Shown here: positions 17,867 through 26,088 of the stretch, in pieces
Layout: every line of letters begins with the position of its first letter
How positions within the stretch are numbered: the stretch's first letter is position 1
DNA from: Mangrovimonas spongiae
GTDB taxonomy: Bacteria > Bacteroidota > Bacteroidia > Flavobacteriales > Flavobacteriaceae
Length of the DNA: 64,000 nt
Direction: 5' to 3'
NCBI RefSeq assembly: GCF_003944795.1
Contig: NZ_RWBG01000005.1
Span: 1 to 64,000 of the forward strand
The notes under the pieces: generated by a model
The model's input: only the letters and a program-made list of their open reading frames with translations
What the model was told of the DNA's origin: nothing
The model's database searches: none
Position numbers and translations under genes: made by a program

Positions 17867-18319
17867 TTAATATTGATTAAATTCGTTATACGTATGTAAT
17901 GATTTTAATGTTTGCTCATAAAACAATACAGCAGCAATTAAATTAGATTTATCCGAATATGGTAAAATCTTTCTTTGAAATTCTATGGTGTTTTCAAAAT
18001 ATTCATCTGCTGCATCAATATTATCTTCAAGAGCTTTCCTATGATCTTTTGTATCTGGTATTCCTAATGAAGCAATAGTAACACCAGGTTTATTTGTAAA
18101 AGCAATATTGGGGAGTACTTTAACAATAACTTCAATACGTTCAATATATAAGTCTAATAGCTTTCCTTTATTCATTCGTTGTAATTCGTCTCTATCATGA
18201 TATTTTCCAATAGAAACGTTATTATCGATAATACTTTGCGAAGCACCATTGTTTTGGGCAATGATGGTGCCAGTTGTTAAAAACAAAATAGTAATAAGTA
18301 GAGTAAGTTTAGTTTTCAT
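17867..18319 (-). CDS. Small secreted protein, unrecognised
   Basis: 150 aa with a signal peptide (MKTKLTLLITILFLTTGTIIAQ, residues 1-22). The mature part of about 128 residues is mostly predicted helical and charged, with no Cys and no motif I recognise. It is divergent from ppk1 (239 bp between starts), ends in its own terminator, and codon use matches its neighbours. A periplasmic role is the default inference. Proximity to the polyphosphate genes is not enough to assign it to phosphate metabolism. Confidence 0.75.
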   Translation of the reverse strand: MKTKLTLLITILFLTTGTIIAQNNGASQSIIDNNVSIGKYHDRDELQRMNKGKLLDLYIERIEVIVKVLPNIAFTNKPGVTIASLGIPDTKDHRKALEDNIDAADEYFENTIEFQRKILPYSDKSNLIAAVLFYEQTLKSLHTYNEFNQY

Positions 18320-18533
18320 ATCCAGGGTTTTATTATTCCATAGAAGACAAATCTATACAAATAATTAAAAAATACAATCCTTTTTTGGGTTTTTAATCAA
18401 TAAACTGTACAAAAACTACGATAAAAAACGTTATTTGTAAGAAAAAACTTAAAAATAATTGTTTTTTTAAGTTTATTGACTTTTCCTTTTTTATATCCTA
18501 ACTTATTTAATGTTTAATTAATCTTTTATAGAA

Positions 18534-18541
18534 TATATTTG
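18534..18541 (+). promoter_or_regulatory. -7 element of the ppk1 promoter
   Basis: TATATTTG matches TAnnTTTG exactly. It lies 17 bp upstream of the ppk1 ATG, so the leader would be very short. No good -33 TTG is present at the expected spacing. Confidence 0.5.
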
Positions 18542-18558
18542 TAAAAAAAGAACATTAA

Positions 18559-20622
18559 ATGCCAAACGCAAGTACAGTACAAAACAGTTATATAAATAGA
18601 GAAATTAGTTGGTTGCAATTTAATGCAAGAGTGCTACAAGAAGCAGAAGATGAAACAGTACCTTTAATTGATAGATTAAGGTTTTTAGGAATTTTCTCTA
18701 ATAACTTAGATGAGTTTTTTAAAGTGCGTTATGCAACGGTTAAACGTATTGTAGAGGCTGGTAAAGGCGGGAAAAGCGAACTTGGTGGTATTAAAGCTGC
18801 ACAATTGTTGGAGGAAATAACGCAAATAGTTATTAAACAACAAAGTCACAGTTTAGAAGTTTTAAGTAAGATTAAGAAATCGCTTGAAAAAGAGAACATT
18901 TTTTTAGTTACAGAAAACCAATTAGATAAAACACAACAACTTTTTATAAAGGATTACTTTTTAAGAAATGTAAGTCCAGCTTTAGTTACCATAATTTTAA
19001 GTGATATTGTTAAACTACCTAACTTAAAAGATAGCGCCGCTTATTTAGCAGTAAAAATGGTGCTTAAATCAGGTGAAAAACAATACGCACTTGTCGAAAT
19101 ATCTAAATCTATGGATCGGTTTGTAGTGCTACCAGAAAAAAATGGGAAAAGCTACATTATCATGGTAGATGATTTGTTACGATTTTGTTTAGACGATATT
19201 TTTAACATTTTCGATTATACCGAAGCTACAGCACATATGATTAAAATAACACGAGATGGCGAGTTAGACTTAGATAGCGATTTAAGTAAGAGTTTTATGG
19301 AAAAAATCTCGGAAAGTGTTAAGCACAGACAAGTTGGCGAACCCGTTAGGTTTGTGTATGATAAAACCATAGATCCTGAGACATTAAATTATTTAATGAC
19401 AAAAATGGGCATCGATTCGCATGATAGTATTATTCCAGGTGGAAGATACCATAACCGTCGTGATTATATGAGTTTTCCAAGTTTAGGAAGAGCAGATTTG
19501 CTTTACGAAAAAATAGAAGCTTTACCAGTAAAAGGGTTAAGCTTACAGGAGAGTATTTTTAAAAGCATAGAAAACAAAGATTATTTATTGCACACACCAT
19601 ATCATACATTTTCCTATGTTGTAAAGTTTCTTCGTGAAGCCGCCTTAGATCCCAAAGTGCAAACAATTAAAATTACCATTTACCGTTTAGCACAAATTTC
19701 GCATGTAGCAAGTTCTTTAATAAATGCTGCAAAAAATGGTAAAAAGGTAACGGTTTCTATAGAAATTCAAGCACGTTTTGATGAACAAGCAAATATCGAG
19801 TATGCCGAACAAATGAAAAACGAAGGGGTAAACTTAATTTTTGGGGTTCAAGGGTTAAAAGTACACAGTAAAATGTGTGTTATAGAGCGTGAAGAAAACA
19901 ACAAAATTAAGCGCTATGGGTTTATAAGTACAGGGAATTTTAATGAATCGACAGCAAAAATATATACCGATTATACACTATTTACTGCAGACCAAAAAAT
20001 ACTAAAAGATGTAAACAAAGTATTTAGTTTCTTCGAGGTTAACTATAGAATTTATAGGTATAAACACATTATCACATCGCCGCATTACACCAAAAAAGCC
20101 TTATTTAAACTTATAGATCAAGAAATAAGTAATGTAAAAGCAGGGAAGCCAGCTTACATTCGCTTAAAAATGAATAGTATATCTAGCTTTAAAATGGTTG
20201 ATAAATTATACGAAGCCAGTAGAGCAGGCGTGAAAATTCAAATGATTGTTAGAGGGATATGTTGCTTAATCCCAGGTATTAAAGGCATGAGTGAAAATAT
20301 TGAAGTAATAAGTATTGTTGATAAATTTTTGGAACATACAAGATTATACATATTTTGTAACAATAACGATCCTAAAATTTATATTTCTTCAGCAGATTGG
20401 ATGACAAGAAACATTGAAAATAGAGTAGAAGTAAGTTGCCCCATTTACGACGAGAGTATTAAAAGCGAACTTATAGACACCTTTAATATATGTTGGAGCG
20501 ATAACGTAAAAGCAAGACTTTTAAACAATTCGCAACAAAACGACTATAAACGAAATAATAAGCCTAAAGTAAGGTCGCAGTTTGCACTTTACGATTACTA
20601 CCAAAAAAAACTTGACAATTAA
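18559..20622 (+). CDS. ppk1: Polyphosphate kinase 1
   Basis: 687 aa, the usual length for PPK1, which reversibly transfers the gamma phosphate of ATP to inorganic polyphosphate. The N-terminal domain opens with YINREISWLQFNARVLQEA and NNLDEFFKVR. The two phospholipase-D-like C-terminal domains carry the phosphate-accepting histidine in KVHSKMCV (H436) and the second conserved histidine in LEHTRLYIF (H593). FISTGNFNE and IYISSADWMTRN are further signatures. It is followed after 3 bp by the exopolyphosphatase gene, so polymer synthesis and breakdown are encoded in one transcript. Cytoplasmic or peripheral membrane. Confidence 0.97.
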   Translation: MPNASTVQNSYINREISWLQFNARVLQEAEDETVPLIDRLRFLGIFSNNLDEFFKVRYATVKRIVEAGKGGKSELGGIKAAQLLEEITQIVIKQQSHSLEVLSKIKKSLEKENIFLVTENQLDKTQQLFIKDYFLRNVSPALVTIILSDIVKLPNLKDSAAYLAVKMVLKSGEKQYALVEISKSMDRFVVLPEKNGKSYIIMVDDLLRFCLDDIFNIFDYTEATAHMIKITRDGELDLDSDLSKSFMEKISESVKHRQVGEPVRFVYDKTIDPETLNYLMTKMGIDSHDSIIPGGRYHNRRDYMSFPSLGRADLLYEKIEALPVKGLSLQESIFKSIENKDYLLHTPYHTFSYVVKFLREAALDPKVQTIKITIYRLAQISHVASSLINAAKNGKKVTVSIEIQARFDEQANIEYAEQMKNEGVNLIFGVQGLKVHSKMCVIEREENNKIKRYGFISTGNFNESTAKIYTDYTLFTADQKILKDVNKVFSFFEVNYRIYRYKHIITSPHYTKKALFKLIDQEISNVKAGKPAYIRLKMNSISSFKMVDKLYEASRAGVKIQMIVRGICCLIPGIKGMSENIEVISIVDKFLEHTRLYIFCNNNDPKIYISSADWMTRNIENRVEVSCPIYDESIKSELIDTFNICWSDNVKARLLNNSQQNDYKRNNKPKVRSQFALYDYYQKKLDN

Positions 20623-20625
20623 TTT

Positions 20626-21531
20626 ATGCTTTCAATAAAAAAATATGCCGCTATCGATATAGGGTCTAATGCTGTTAGATTACTTATTGCAAACATAATA
20701 GAAGAAAAAGGTAAAGAAGTTAGATTTAAAAAAAGTTCGTTAGTAAGGGTGCCAATTCGTCTGGGAGCCGATGTGTTTTTAGAGCAAAATATTTCTAAAT
20801 ATAACCAACAACGCATGTTAGATACCATGAAGGCCTTTAAACTTCTCATGAAATCTCATAAAGTTGTTAAATACAAAGCTTGTGCAACTTCTGCTATGCG
20901 TGAAGCCGATAACGGACAGCAAGTATCAGAGGCAATTTTAAAGCATTCAAACATAAAAATTGATATTATTGATGGCGAAGAAGAAGCAGCTATTATTGCT
21001 GCCACCGATTTACATGCCTTTATAGACGATTCTAAAACCTATCTTTATGTTGATGTAGGTGGTGGTAGCACTGAGTTTTCTATAATCCATAATGGAAAAA
21101 AAATAACCTCGCGTTCTTTTAAAATAGGAACCGTAAGGTTGTTAAACGATATTGTTAAGAACGAAACTTGGGCAGAAGCCGAAGCATGGGTGATTAAACA
21201 TACCGCAGAATACGAAAAAATAGATCTGATAGGTTCTGGAGGAAATATTAATAAAATTTTTAAAATATCTGGAAAGAAATTAGGAAAACCATTAACCTAT
21301 TTTTATTTATCATCATATTATAAAACGTTACAAACTTACTCTTACGAAGAAAGAATAACAGAATTAGACTTAAATCAAGATAGGGCAGATGTTATTATTC
21401 CAGCAACAAGAATTTATTTATCTGCCATGAAATGGAGTGGTGCTAAAGATATATATGTTCCTAAAATAGGGTTATCCGACGGAATTATTAAAAGTATGTA
21501 TCATAATACCATTTCAAGCAATACACAGTAA
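20626..21531 (+). CDS. ppx: Ppx/GppA family exopolyphosphatase
   Basis: 301 aa. The ASKHA-fold phosphate loops are clear: YAAIDIGSNAVRLLI near the N-terminus and YVDVGGGSTEFSI around residue 143-155, plus IDGEEEAAIIA and DLIGSGGNINKI. It has only the catalytic N-terminal module, lacking the C-terminal helical region of the 513-aa E. coli Ppx, as is usual for short Bacteroidota homologues. It may cleave terminal phosphate from polyphosphate or pppGpp; the adjoining ppk1 gene (3 bp gap) favours polyphosphate. ATG is the first in-frame start after the ppk1 stop. Confidence 0.92.
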   Translation: MLSIKKYAAIDIGSNAVRLLIANIIEEKGKEVRFKKSSLVRVPIRLGADVFLEQNISKYNQQRMLDTMKAFKLLMKSHKVVKYKACATSAMREADNGQQVSEAILKHSNIKIDIIDGEEEAAIIAATDLHAFIDDSKTYLYVDVGGGSTEFSIIHNGKKITSRSFKIGTVRLLNDIVKNETWAEAEAWVIKHTAEYEKIDLIGSGGNINKIFKISGKKLGKPLTYFYLSSYYKTLQTYSYEERITELDLNQDRADVIIPATRIYLSAMKWSGAKDIYVPKIGLSDGIIKSMYHNTISSNTQ

Positions 21532-21626
21532 AAAGAAGCAGTTTGTCTTTATATTATCCTCATTTTAAGATAAAAATATATCTTAGCCGTTAAAATTCAG
21601 ATTATTAACCAAACTACTTTAAAACA

Positions 21627-22154
21627 ATGAAAAAAATAATATTCTTAGTGTTTGTTATAGCTTGTACTACAGTTTCGTTTTCTCAAAAAGACTTATACGG
21701 AGTTAGAGTGGGATATAACATTTCTAATTTAGACTTTGATCCAGATGCTAATTTTTCAAACCAACATAGAAATGGGTTCGCTATTGGTTTTTTTGGCGAG
21801 TATGCATTAACGACCTCTATGTCTATTGCACCAGAAATTCAATTTTCTGCTGAAGGTGCTAAAGATAGAGACCTTAGAATAGATTATATTCAAACACCTA
21901 TTTTGTTAAAGTTTCGTCTAGGAGACAGGTTTTCTATAGGTGCTGGACCATTAGTTGGTGTGAAAATTCATGAATATGAAGATGGTTACAAAAACTTTGC
22001 CTTTTCTGGAATTGGCGGTTTAGAGTTTATGATTACTGATGAAATTTTTATCGATGCCAGATACCACTATGGTTTAACTAATATTATAGACGATGAGAAT
22101 GATATTGAAGCTAAAAACACTAATATTCAATTAGGTATTGGTATAAAAATTTAA
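21627..22154 (+). CDS. Small outer-membrane beta-barrel protein (porin family)
   Basis: 175 aa with a signal peptide (MKKIIFLVFVIACTTVSFSQ). The mature part alternates hydrophobic and polar residues in strands typical of an eight-stranded barrel (DLYGVRVGYNISNL, NGFAIGFFGEYAL, SIAPEIQFSAEG, IGAGPLVGVKI, FIDARYHYGLTNI) and ends in a strand of aliphatic residues (IQLGIGIKI). It resembles the outer-membrane-beta-barrel family (PF13568-like) very common in Bacteroidota. It lies 95 bp after ppx and may share its transcript, then ends at a strong terminator. Function unknown. Confidence 0.85.
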   Translation: MKKIIFLVFVIACTTVSFSQKDLYGVRVGYNISNLDFDPDANFSNQHRNGFAIGFFGEYALTTSMSIAPEIQFSAEGAKDRDLRIDYIQTPILLKFRLGDRFSIGAGPLVGVKIHEYEDGYKNFAFSGIGGLEFMITDEIFIDARYHYGLTNIIDDENDIEAKNTNIQLGIGIKI

Positions 22155-22183
22155 GTTTTCTAAGAAAAGATATATAAAAATAA

Positions 22184-22207
22184 AACCTCCAATTTGTATT
22201 GGAGGTT
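22184..22207. terminator. Bidirectional intrinsic terminator
   Basis: A 10-bp stem (AACCTCCAAT / ATTGGAGGTT) with a TTGT loop, flanked by A and T runs. It serves the convergent barrel gene (+) and miaE (-). Confidence 0.9.
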
Positions 22208-22230
22208 TTTATATTATAAGAGCATTTAGA

Positions 22231-22812
22231 CTAGCCATGAATGGTTTCTTTTTTTCCTAAATCTTTCATAATATCAGCTTCGTAATCAAGAAGATTTTGC
22301 CATTTTTCATCTACATCTTCGCGATTTCCGTATTGTCTTGCAAAACCTAAAAACATGGTATAATGGTTGGCTTCGCTTACCATAAGTTTACGGTAAAACT
22401 CGGCCAATTCCTTATCTTCTAATTCTTCCGATAGTAGTCTAAAACGCTCGCAGCTTCTAGCTTCAATTAAAGCAGCATAAAGCAAGCGGTGAACTAATTG
22501 TGTAGTTCTGCTGCCACCTTTAGGAAAAAATTTATGTAAAGCAACAACATATTCGTCTTTTCTATCTCGTCCTAAAACCCAGCCACGTTCAATTATTTTA
22601 TCATGAACCATTTTAAAATGACTAATCTCTTCTTTTACTAAAGCTGTCATTTCTGTAACTAATTCGGTATATTCTGGAAAAGAAACAATAAGAGAAATAG
22701 CTGTACTAGTTGCTTTTTGTTCGCAATAGGCATGGTCTGTAAGGATTTCCTCAATATTTTTTTCTACAATATTTACCCATCTTGGGTCTGTTGGAAGTTT
22801 TAATCCTAACAT
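22231..22812 (-). CDS. miaE: tRNA-(ms2io6A) hydroxylase
   Basis: 193 aa. A ferritin-like di-iron enzyme that hydroxylates the isopentenyl side chain of ms2i6A at position 37 of tRNAs reading UNN codons, using O2. Metal-ligand motifs of the MiaE family are visible: DHAYCEQKA early, EEISHFKMVHDKI in the middle, ARSCERF and SEANHYTMFLGFA later. KFFPKGGSRTTQLVHRLL is also family-typical. It is the last gene of a minus-strand string from dnaX, with a 2-bp gap after the lipoprotein gene. Confidence 0.93.
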   Translation of the reverse strand: MLGLKLPTDPRWVNIVEKNIEEILTDHAYCEQKATSTAISLIVSFPEYTELVTEMTALVKEEISHFKMVHDKIIERGWVLGRDRKDEYVVALHKFFPKGGSRTTQLVHRLLYAALIEARSCERFRLLSEELEDKELAEFYRKLMVSEANHYTMFLGFARQYGNREDVDEKWQNLLDYEADIMKDLGKKETIHG

Positions 22813-22814
22813 AA

Positions 22815-23378
22815 TTACACGTTTTTTATAATGTTAAATTTTCCTTTAGAATCAATGATAAGTTGACAATTAATTTGATGTTTAGATTTAGGTTTTTGTA
22901 ACAAAACGTCAACAATTAATTGATTGTTTTTTAATGATTTATATTGGTTTACCCAGAGACTTTTTAAAATATATTGATTAAAATCTTTGGGTAAGTTATC
23001 AATATGTTTACTAAATAATTGGTCGTTAATAACAGTCATAAACACTTCAGAATTATCTTTATAAACCGTTATTTCTCCAATGGCTTTTCTATAATGTGTC
23101 TTAAGGATTGTTTTGTTTTTTTTCTCAGTAATAACAACATGATTAACCATATCTGAATACGACTTAATATGCGCACGGTATCCGTTTGTTAACGTGGTGT
23201 CATTAACGTGTTCAGCATAGTTTTCGGGATAAAATGTTACCTGCTCAGAAAATGAACTAGGAAGGTTTTCTTTGATCAGATTTTCTGTGTAAGATTTTTG
23301 TGCTCGATGTCTACCATCACAATTAAAAAAACAAATAGCGACGATTAGTGCAATAAAGAAAGTGATAGTTGATTTCAT
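22815..23378 (-). CDS. Probable lipoprotein, unrecognised
   Basis: 187 aa. The N-terminus (TFFIALIVAICFFNCDG) looks like a lipoprotein signal with the modified Cys at about residue 20, although the residues before the Cys (FFN) are a poor lipobox. The remainder is a mixed alpha/beta domain with a YPENYAEHVND segment and no enzymatic motif I recognise. The gene sits 4 bp after dnaX and 2 bp before miaE, so it is in one operon with them. Envelope localisation is inferred; function unknown. Confidence 0.75.
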   Translation of the reverse strand: MKSTITFFIALIVAICFFNCDGRHRAQKSYTENLIKENLPSSFSEQVTFYPENYAEHVNDTTLTNGYRAHIKSYSDMVNHVVITEKKNKTILKTHYRKAIGEITVYKDNSEVFMTVINDQLFSKHIDNLPKDFNQYILKSLWVNQYKSLKNNQLIVDVLLQKPKSKHQINCQLIIDSKGKFNIIKNV

Positions 23379-23382
23379 AAAG

Positions 23383-25134
23383 TTAAATATCTAAACCAAA
23401 CGTTTTTCGTAACACATCTATATTAGGGTTTTTTTCTTTAAGCTTTTCGTATTTTTCTTGGGTTGTGTAGGCGTATTTTTTTTCAATAACCTCGTTAACC
23501 GTTATAGAAAGCGATATATCGTAATTTTGAAGTGTTTTTCTAAGATAGTTAAGTAAATCGTATTGTTGGCGTTCTACTTCAACTTTGTTGGTATTGTTAG
23601 GAAACTCTAAATGAATTGTTGTACCGTCTAGTTTAGGCTCGTCTATAGATAGAATAGAGGCAAGATTAAATTGCCCTTTTTTCTCTATAATCGTTACAAA
23701 GTCTTTCCAAGTTTGTCGCAATTGTTCTTCCGTGAAAGGTTCTTTAGGAAGTTCCTCTTCATTAACAACAACATCCATTTGCCTAATTTCATGCTCCTTT
23801 TTTGCTTTTATGCTTTTTAACGATAAACCAGAGGTTGACTTTTTAGGAGCTGAGATATCTATTTTAGGTTTTGAAGCTTGTTGCTTTTGCTGTTTTACCT
23901 TAGTAAGGTTTTGGGTGTTAACATAAGCCGTCTTAGGTTCGGTTGTTACTTGTTTAGACTCTTCTTTGCTGTCCTCTTTTTGCTTAGTAGAAGGCTTACT
24001 AACAGGAATAGGTGTAATACCTTTTGCTTTAAAATAGCTTGGTGGAATTATGTAACGTTGGCTATTTTTTTTTTCTCCATCAAAAGTGATAGAGGAAAGT
24101 TGCATTAAACAAAGTTCAACAAGGAGTCGTTGATTTTTACTGGATTTATACTTTAAATCACACTCGTTGGCTAACTCGATAGCTTTTAATAAAAATGCTT
24201 GAGAACTTTTTTGCGATTGAATTTTATACTTCTCGGTAGTTTCTTCACCAACTTCAAGTAAATCAACTGTTTTAGGGTTTTTACAAACTAATAAGTCTCT
24301 AAAATGCGAGGCTAGGCCAGCGATATAATGATGACCATCAAATCCTTGCGCTAAAATGGTATTAAATTGCACTAATACATCTGGAATGTTATTTTCTAAA
24401 ATAAAATCGGTACTTTTAAAATACGTTTCGTAATCAAGAACATTAAGGTTTTCTGTAACGGCTTGTCTGGTTAAATGTTTTCCAGAAAAACTAACTACAC
24501 GATCGAAAATAGATAATGCATCACGCATGGCGCCATCTGCTTTTTGAGCAATAATATGTAGCGCATCGTCTTCGGCTTCAATTCCTTGTTCTTCGGCAAT
24601 ATATTTTAAATACTCTTTAGCATCTTTAACAGTTATTCGTTTAAAGTCGAATATTTGGCAACGTGACAAAATAGTTGGAATAATCTTATGCTTTTCAGTT
24701 GTTGCTAAAATAAAAATGCAGTGTTTTGGAGGCTCTTCTAAGGTTTTTAAAAACGCGTTAAAAGCGGCTTGGGATAACATGTGAACCTCATCAATAATAT
24801 AAACTTTATATTTTCCTACTTGAGGTGGAATCCTGACTTGATCGGTTAGGTTACGAATATCGTCTACAGAGTTGTTGGAAGCGGCGTCCAATTCAAAAAT
24901 ATTGAAAGCAAAATCTTCATCGCCTTGATCTTGTCCATCGCTATTTATCATTTTTGCTAAAATACGCGCACAAGAGGTTTTACCAACACCTCTGGGCCCC
25001 GTAAATAATAGGGCTTGAGCTAGATGGTTGTTTTCAATAGCATTTTTTAATGTATTGGTAATGGCTTGTTGACCAACAACATCTTTAAATGTTTGTGGTC
25101 TGTACTTTCTAGCCGATACTACAAAATGTTCCAT
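23383..25134 (-). CDS. dnaX: DNA polymerase III subunit tau/gamma
   Basis: 583 aa. The clamp-loader ATPase: Walker A GPRGVGKTS (residues 46-54), Walker B YIIDEVHML, and the arginine-finger SRC motif in ILSRCQIFDF. The zinc-binding Cys cluster present in E. coli DnaX is absent (MINSDGQDQGDEDFAFN stands there), which to my knowledge is usual in Flavobacteriia. The collar domain ends near residue 350. A Lys/Ser-rich linker (about 355-480) leads to a C-terminal domain that in tau contacts the polymerase. Two sites in the linker could yield a short gamma form by recoding (listed separately). First gene of the dnaX-lipoprotein-miaE operon; divergent from rnpB. Confidence 0.96.
   Translation of the reverse strand: MEHFVVSARKYRPQTFKDVVGQQAITNTLKNAIENNHLAQALLFTGPRGVGKTSCARILAKMINSDGQDQGDEDFAFNIFELDAASNNSVDDIRNLTDQVRIPPQVGKYKVYIIDEVHMLSQAAFNAFLKTLEEPPKHCIFILATTEKHKIIPTILSRCQIFDFKRITVKDAKEYLKYIAEEQGIEAEDDALHIIAQKADGAMRDALSIFDRVVSFSGKHLTRQAVTENLNVLDYETYFKSTDFILENNIPDVLVQFNTILAQGFDGHHYIAGLASHFRDLLVCKNPKTVDLLEVGEETTEKYKIQSQKSSQAFLLKAIELANECDLKYKSSKNQRLLVELCLMQLSSITFDGEKKNSQRYIIPPSYFKAKGITPIPVSKPSTKQKEDSKEESKQVTTEPKTAYVNTQNLTKVKQQKQQASKPKIDISAPKKSTSGLSLKSIKAKKEHEIRQMDVVVNEEELPKEPFTEEQLRQTWKDFVTIIEKKGQFNLASILSIDEPKLDGTTIHLEFPNNTNKVEVERQQYDLLNYLRKTLQNYDISLSITVNEVIEKKYAYTTQEKYEKLKEKNPNIDVLRKTFGLDI
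23797..23803 (-). other. Candidate -1 ribosomal frameshift heptamer in dnaX
   Basis: On the minus strand the sequence A AAA AAG occurs in the exact phase needed for -1 slippage (codons K445 AAA, K446 AAG). A shifted ribosome would read GGA GCA then TGA (23791-23789), giving a 448-aa gamma-like product. E. coli dnaX uses the same heptamer. No obvious Shine-Dalgarno element lies 10 nt upstream, and no downstream hairpin could be verified by eye. Confidence 0.4.
24065..24074 (-). other. A10 homopolymer in dnaX, candidate slippage site
   Basis: Ten consecutive A on the coding strand (codons 354-357, GAA AAA AAA AAT) lie at the end of the collar domain. One extra A in the transcript, or -1 ribosomal slippage, brings TAG into frame immediately and truncates the protein at 357 residues. 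Thermus thermophilus makes gamma by transcriptional slippage on an A9 run in its dnaX. Confidence 0.4.
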
Positions 25135-25153
25135 TGAAAATTGTTAAGCATAA

Positions 25154-25161
25154 CAAAGTTA
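25154..25161 (-). promoter_or_regulatory. -7 element of the dnaX promoter
   Basis: The minus strand reads TAACTTTG, an exact TAnnTTTG, 20 bp before the dnaX ATG. It forms part of a short palindrome (CAAAGTT-AA-AACTTTG). No -33 TTG is seen at 19-20 nt. Confidence 0.4.
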
Positions 25162-25225
25162 AAACTTTGCTTTAAATTTTGGAATTATGCTGCTAAAAAT
25201 TAAAAGTAGTTATTAACAATTTGTG

Positions 25226-25233
25226 TACTTTTG
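25226..25233 (+). promoter_or_regulatory. -7 element of the rnpB promoter
   Basis: TACTTTTG is an exact TAnnTTTG placed 6 nt before the predicted RNase P RNA 5' end. Confidence 0.6.
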
Positions 25234-25238
25234 CACCT

Positions 25239-25538
25239 AAGCAGATCGCCTTATCGCTGTGTTTACACAGAGGAAAGTCCGAACACCATAGTGCAGCATA
25301 GTGGTTAACAGCCATCAACCGTGAGGTTAGGAAAAGTGCAACAGAAAGTATGTACAGGTAATGCTGTAGTGAAATCAGGTAAACTCTATGCGGTGCAATG
25401 CCATGTATACCAACGTTTGAGTGCGGCACGTACGATTGTTGGAGGGTAGGCAGCTAGAGTGTATTGGCAACAATGCATTAAGATAAATGATAAGGGCTGT
25501 TTTTTGAACAGTACAGAATTCGGCTTATAGATCTGCTT
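25239..25538 (+). ncRNA. rnpB: RNase P RNA (bacterial class A-like)
   Basis: The catalytic RNA that removes 5' leaders from pre-tRNAs. Terminal helix P1 pairs AAGCAGATC (25239-25247) with GATCTGCTT (25530-25538). Conserved core segments appear in order: GAGGAAAGTCC at 25270-25280, ACAGAAA at 25341-25347, and the 3' conserved ACAGAATTCGGCTTATAG ending near 25530. The length of about 300 nt is normal for Bacteroidota. A good promoter element lies just upstream. The gene is divergent from dnaX and convergent with rsmD, whose stop codon lies 2 bp past the P1 helix. The two short reverse-strand reading frames across it are spurious. Confidence 0.95.
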
Positions 25539-25539
25539 T

Positions 25540-26088
25540 TTATTTTTCTTCGGGGTGTTCAAAAAAGCTAAAAACACTACCACCATAGCTCTTTGATTGG
25601 TTAAAATAGTCTAAATGTGATAAGTTGGTGTGTTTGGAGTGTTCTATAATAAGATATCCGTGTGGTTCTAATATATTATTTTTAAAAACTAATTCAGGGA
25701 TTTTAGAAAAGGCTTCTAAATCAAAATCGTAAGGTGGGTCGGCAAAAATAATAGTGTGTTTGGTTTTGTAGTGTTCTAAAAACTTAAACACATCACTTTT
25801 TATGGTTTGAATAGGCATATCAAACTGCAATGCTGTTTGATTAATGTATTTTATACATCCGTAATGGCCATCTACAGCCGTAATTTGTGTGGTGCCTCTT
25901 GAGGCAAATTCATAACTTATATTTCCTGTTCCGGCAAAAAGATCTAAAACCGATAATTCATCAAAATAATAGTTGTTATTTAAGATGTTAAAAAAGGCTT
26001 CTTTAGCCATATCGGTTGTTGGGCGAACGGGTAATTGTTTTGGAGCTTGTAACTTCCTGCCTTTAAATTGTCCGGAAATAATTCTCAT
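25540..26088 (-). CDS. rsmD: 16S rRNA (guanine(966)-N2)-methyltransferase
   Basis: 182 aa. An S-adenosylmethionine-dependent enzyme that methylates G966 of 16S rRNA in the 30S subunit. The family start MRIISGQFKGRKL is present, then RPTTDMAKEAFFNIL, SAM-binding motif I (DLFAGTGNISYEFASRG) and the N6/N2-methylase signature ADPPY (FADPPYDF). Its ATG overlaps the stop of the upstream DUF3822 gene by 4 bp (ATGA type), so translation is coupled. Its 3' end meets the rnpB 3' end. Confidence 0.93.
   Translation of the reverse strand: MRIISGQFKGRKLQAPKQLPVRPTTDMAKEAFFNILNNNYYFDELSVLDLFAGTGNISYEFASRGTTQITAVDGHYGCIKYINQTALQFDMPIQTIKSDVFKFLEHYKTKHTIIFADPPYDFDLEAFSKIPELVFKNNILEPHGYLIIEHSKHTNLSHLDYFNQSKSYGGSVFSFFEHPEEK

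Noticed and set aside
25193-25586. Two overlapping minus-strand ORFs (78 and 66 codons)
   Set aside because: They lie inside the RNase P RNA gene, whose conserved core is unmistakable.
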